This document shows positions 61,421-64,000 of a stretch of DNA of 64,000 bases, one piece after another. A program made the translations under genes and the position numbers. Source of the stretch: Gnomoniopsis sp. IMI 355080 (taxonomy: Eukaryota > Ascomycota > Sordariomycetes > Diaporthales > Gnomoniaceae); assembly GCA_027946555.1 (NCBI GenBank), contig JAPEVC010000117.1, positions 1 through 64,000 on the forward strand, in the 5' to 3' direction. Every line of letters starts with the position of its first letter. Position 1 is the first letter of the stretch. Under the pieces are notes generated by a model. The model did not search any database. It saw nothing but the letters and a program-made list of their open reading frames with translations, and was not told the origin of the DNA.

Positions 61421-64000
61421 CTGCAATATGCAACGGGCCAGGGGGATCCGTTGGTCTAGGCCTCGCAGCGTACAGCATATGTGCAGTATCGATGCCAAGG
61501 CACGTCGCCTGTGCACCTGTAACGGAGAGTTAGATATCTCCGATTTGAGTACGCCGGGATAGAGAAAGGCGTTTGGCATGGCCCTAGGGTCTGCTGAGCC
61601 CTTCAGTGAGGCGGGCAGGAAATCCGACATGCTTCGATTTGTTTTCTGACATGATTATACGGGGTCATTAGCAGGAGAGGCCGCCGTGACAGGGCCGTGT
61701 TCAGTGATCCGATATAGCCTTCACCCCGAAAGCCGGGGTTGTACCGGCCGGGTAGGGAGTGTAATCTCCGGCCGGGGGCTTCCTTGGCCCCTCCGAAGCG
61801 TCTTGCACTACAGCGGACGGAGATGCGGCGGTTGCTTGGAAAATTTACAGAGTCGCAAAGACTCCACTGATCTGCAAATTTACCTCGGTCAGTGGCGAGC
61901 GAAGATCGGGCTTGGCCGAGCAGATGGCAGGCTGTGGGAATGGAAGTTACCGAAAATGCGACTGTGATGGGTGAAAATGTTGTAGCGATTCGCGAGAGAT
62001 AGCCTCGACCCGAGCGCACCGCGCCCAGTCTCGATCATACTGAAGAAAGGAAAACTTCTAATCTACCAGCAGGGCAAGAGAACGGCACTGTGCGGACTCG
62101 GGAGGCATGGGCCTCTGTGGCCCCCAGTTCCTTGCAGAAGGAAATTAGAGTTGACCCATAAATAGGTCGAGGTCTAATGCGGAAGCAGTGTAACACTGAA
62201 TAGGCATGGTCGGTATCTGTACGGAGTACTGTACAAGGGCAGGGTAGGCCAGTGAGAGCGGCACGAGGTTGTTCAGGCGCCGGGCCGCTGGCTAGCAGGC
62301 CGGCAGGGCGTAGAGACAACCATCAGTCAGGTGGGCGAGTGGAAGTGCGGTGAGAGGACGTTGGGCTGCACATGTATTTGTCGTGTCTTCGTAAGCCCCT
62401 TCCTGGTATTGGTGCTCCGTGTGCTGCGTGGTCCGCGGTCCAGGGTCGTACTCGGCCCCGAGAGGGAGCAGAAACAGGAAGAGAAAAAGACGACATAGTC
62501 ACAGAGACAGGAAGATGCAGGTGAGGTGGCAGAGTGGATGGAACGCTGACTGAATGTGGACTGCGGTGCGAGGCTCGAGGCTGGAAGACTTGGCAGAGAG
62601 GGTGTCGAGGAAAGCAAGCCATGGGCTGCAAGAGATGCTCCTGAGCATTGTGAACCTGCGTTAGCACAAAGCATAGTCAGGCGGCTGAAGACCATCCATG
62701 CAGGCCACTTCGATAATCATTGATGTCGTGCCGTCTGGACTGGCGCGGATGCTGGGGCGATGGTTGGTGGTGGTGATGGCGGTGGTGGTGGTGACTGTCG
62801 TGATGGTGGTGTTGCTGCCGCTGGTGCTGACGGAAGGAGCATCTTAGTCTGACCGCCTTATTATTAGCGAATTGAGTGCAAGTTCTGCCTGACCTGACAG
62901 TAGTTTCCTCTCTCCATGTAGAAACCAAGATTCATCAAGGGTGCTAAGAGCGATTGACACCAGGATGGGCTGGAGCCGAAGCACGGAAGGCAACTTCAGA
63001 CGAACTACCAAAAACCTGCTACTATGTATGTTGACCTATACTTTGCATGCAATGCGTACGCAGTATACTATGGTCCAGTCCAATACCGCAAATGCTATAG
63101 GCTGCCAATCATTACACAGCAGTAGTCCGAGTATTCCGTACCTAGGTAGTCATCAGCATCATCCTCATCCTTACCAACACACACTATCATCAAGGGGCCA
63201 GCGCTGTATTATGCCCATGGGCTTTCATTGCGCCATTCTCCTATTCTCCATGTGGCCTGTCCCCGGTACTCTCTTTTGTTTTGTCGTTGTCGCGGCGAAG
63301 CGACTCAGGCCAGCCGTGCGAGTTCTCGAAGTGATGTCGTCAGGTGGCTGGCCCACCCGCACGCTCGCTTGCCCTGTGCAATTTTGTTCCGACTCCTCTC
63401 AACATCGCTTACCTTGGGTTGTTTTGGGCGTACAGCGACCTGCCAGGCCTGCATGCAGGGCCGATGCCACCGCCGTCGTCAACTTGAACCACAAGCGACC
63501 AAGGCGCAGCATCCAAAAGGCCCCAAGGCCCCCTTCGAGATCATCTAATATACTATTCTTATCCCACGTGTGGTTCCGAACGAGGGACAGCATCACCACA
63601 TTCACGGTTGCTGACGCAATACTTGTTCCAGAAACATTGTTCCTTGTGCATTGCATCGACGACTCGTGGCATCCTGGCCTCCACCTCCGGCCCCTTCGGT
63701 ATTCTCCTGCCCGTCTGGGAGCCTCTCTCTGGTTCTGGACATCCCAATCAGGCCAACGTGACTGGCAGCCTGGTCAGTCCCTCACGGAGAGTTTTCGGGA
63801 ATTGCCAGTGTCGACGTTGGAGGGACTGGAAGCCTCGTCAGCTCGCGTCAAGGTGTTATGCCGCACAGAGCCAACATCGGCCCAAGCAGCCCATCGCCGA
63901 GATCTCAGAGGCCCACCATAGCATCCACCACATCGCTAACTGACTGAACTTGGCTGGACCTGACCCCAGGTGAATGGGATGAACAGCGTGAGTGAACAGG

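Larger units (their letters stand above)
55278..64000. other. Gene-poor right end, 8.7 kb, with dehydrogenase relics
   Basis: No intact gene was found. Long plus-strand (62941-63921, 326 codons) and minus-strand (58367-59125, 252 codons) frames look like chance openings in GC-rich DNA: they lack motifs and have Cys/Arg/Trp-rich compositions. Features inside are a 12-bp tandem duplication (56180), a C12 run (58708), TACTGTAC motifs (55974, 59645, 59884, 62227), an ACCTAGGT palindrome (63140), GGT-rich simple sequence (62760-62830) and aldehyde dehydrogenase fragments at 59.9-61.4 kb. The final kilobase could be the promoter of a gene beyond the edge. Confidence 0.45.

Noticed and set aside
62941..63921. 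326-codon plus-strand open frame, the longest unassigned one
   Set aside because: It begins with a non-ATG codon, shows no domain, has many overlapping open frames, and its Cys/Arg/Trp/His-rich composition is typical of chance frames in GC-rich DNA.

Overview
The window is nuclear DNA of a filamentous ascomycete (Pezizomycotina). The protein-coding genes carry many short GT-AG introns (about 49-90 bases, a few longer) with CTAAC or CTGAC-like branch sites. The protein set (verprolin, PhoD-like phosphatase, a Put3/PrnA-regulated type of P5C dehydrogenase, a Pth11/SAT4-type rhodopsin-fold protein, a GH105 hydrolase) is typical of that group. Dothideomycetes is my best guess below subphylum level, but it is only an impression. 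I found no tRNA, rRNA, CRISPR array, intact transposon or bacterial-type feature.

Layout. 1-1396 (+) is the body of verprolin/VRP1, cut by the left edge. 1844-4979 (-) is a seven-exon PhoD-like phosphatase. 7096-8993 (+) is mitochondrial P5C dehydrogenase (PUT2/prnC type), with an exact CGG-N10-CCG site about 300 bases upstream. 10599-12004 (+) is a bHLH regulator. A 7.9 kb stretch without recognisable genes follows. 19910-20986 (+) is a single-pass membrane protein. 23665-24959 (+) is the histone-fold protein Dpb4, convergent with 26752-29164 (-), an Rsc7/Swp82-type chromatin remodelling subunit. 29165-41139 is a 12 kb desert containing a 12-bp-arm hairpin and a perfect 20-bp palindrome. 41140-44157 (+) is the exosome nuclease Dis3/Rrp44. 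45455-46931 (+) is a broken FAD-linked oxidoreductase. 47649-49372 (-) is the ribosome-export GTPase Nug1, divergent from 49984-50901 (+), a HAD phosphatase. 51331-52641 (-) is a secreted GH105 glycosidase whose only intron is GC-AG. 53879-55277 (+) is a rhodopsin-fold membrane protein. The last 8.7 kb holds no intact gene but does hold one, perhaps two, aldehyde dehydrogenase relics.

The genes are mostly housekeeping: RNA decay, ribosome export, chromatin, replication, actin and proline catabolism. They do not form an obvious gene cluster. I see no convincing new multi-gene system. The signals most worth following are non-coding: a TACTGTAC motif found 13 times, only outside genes; the hairpin and palindrome in the central desert; the Put3-type operator; and the decayed oxidoreductase and dehydrogenase copies. 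Exon structures were derived by eye from reading frame, splice signals and family conservation. Where every junction keeps phase I trust them. The first two exons of the Rsc7-like gene and the start of the 19910 gene are tentative.
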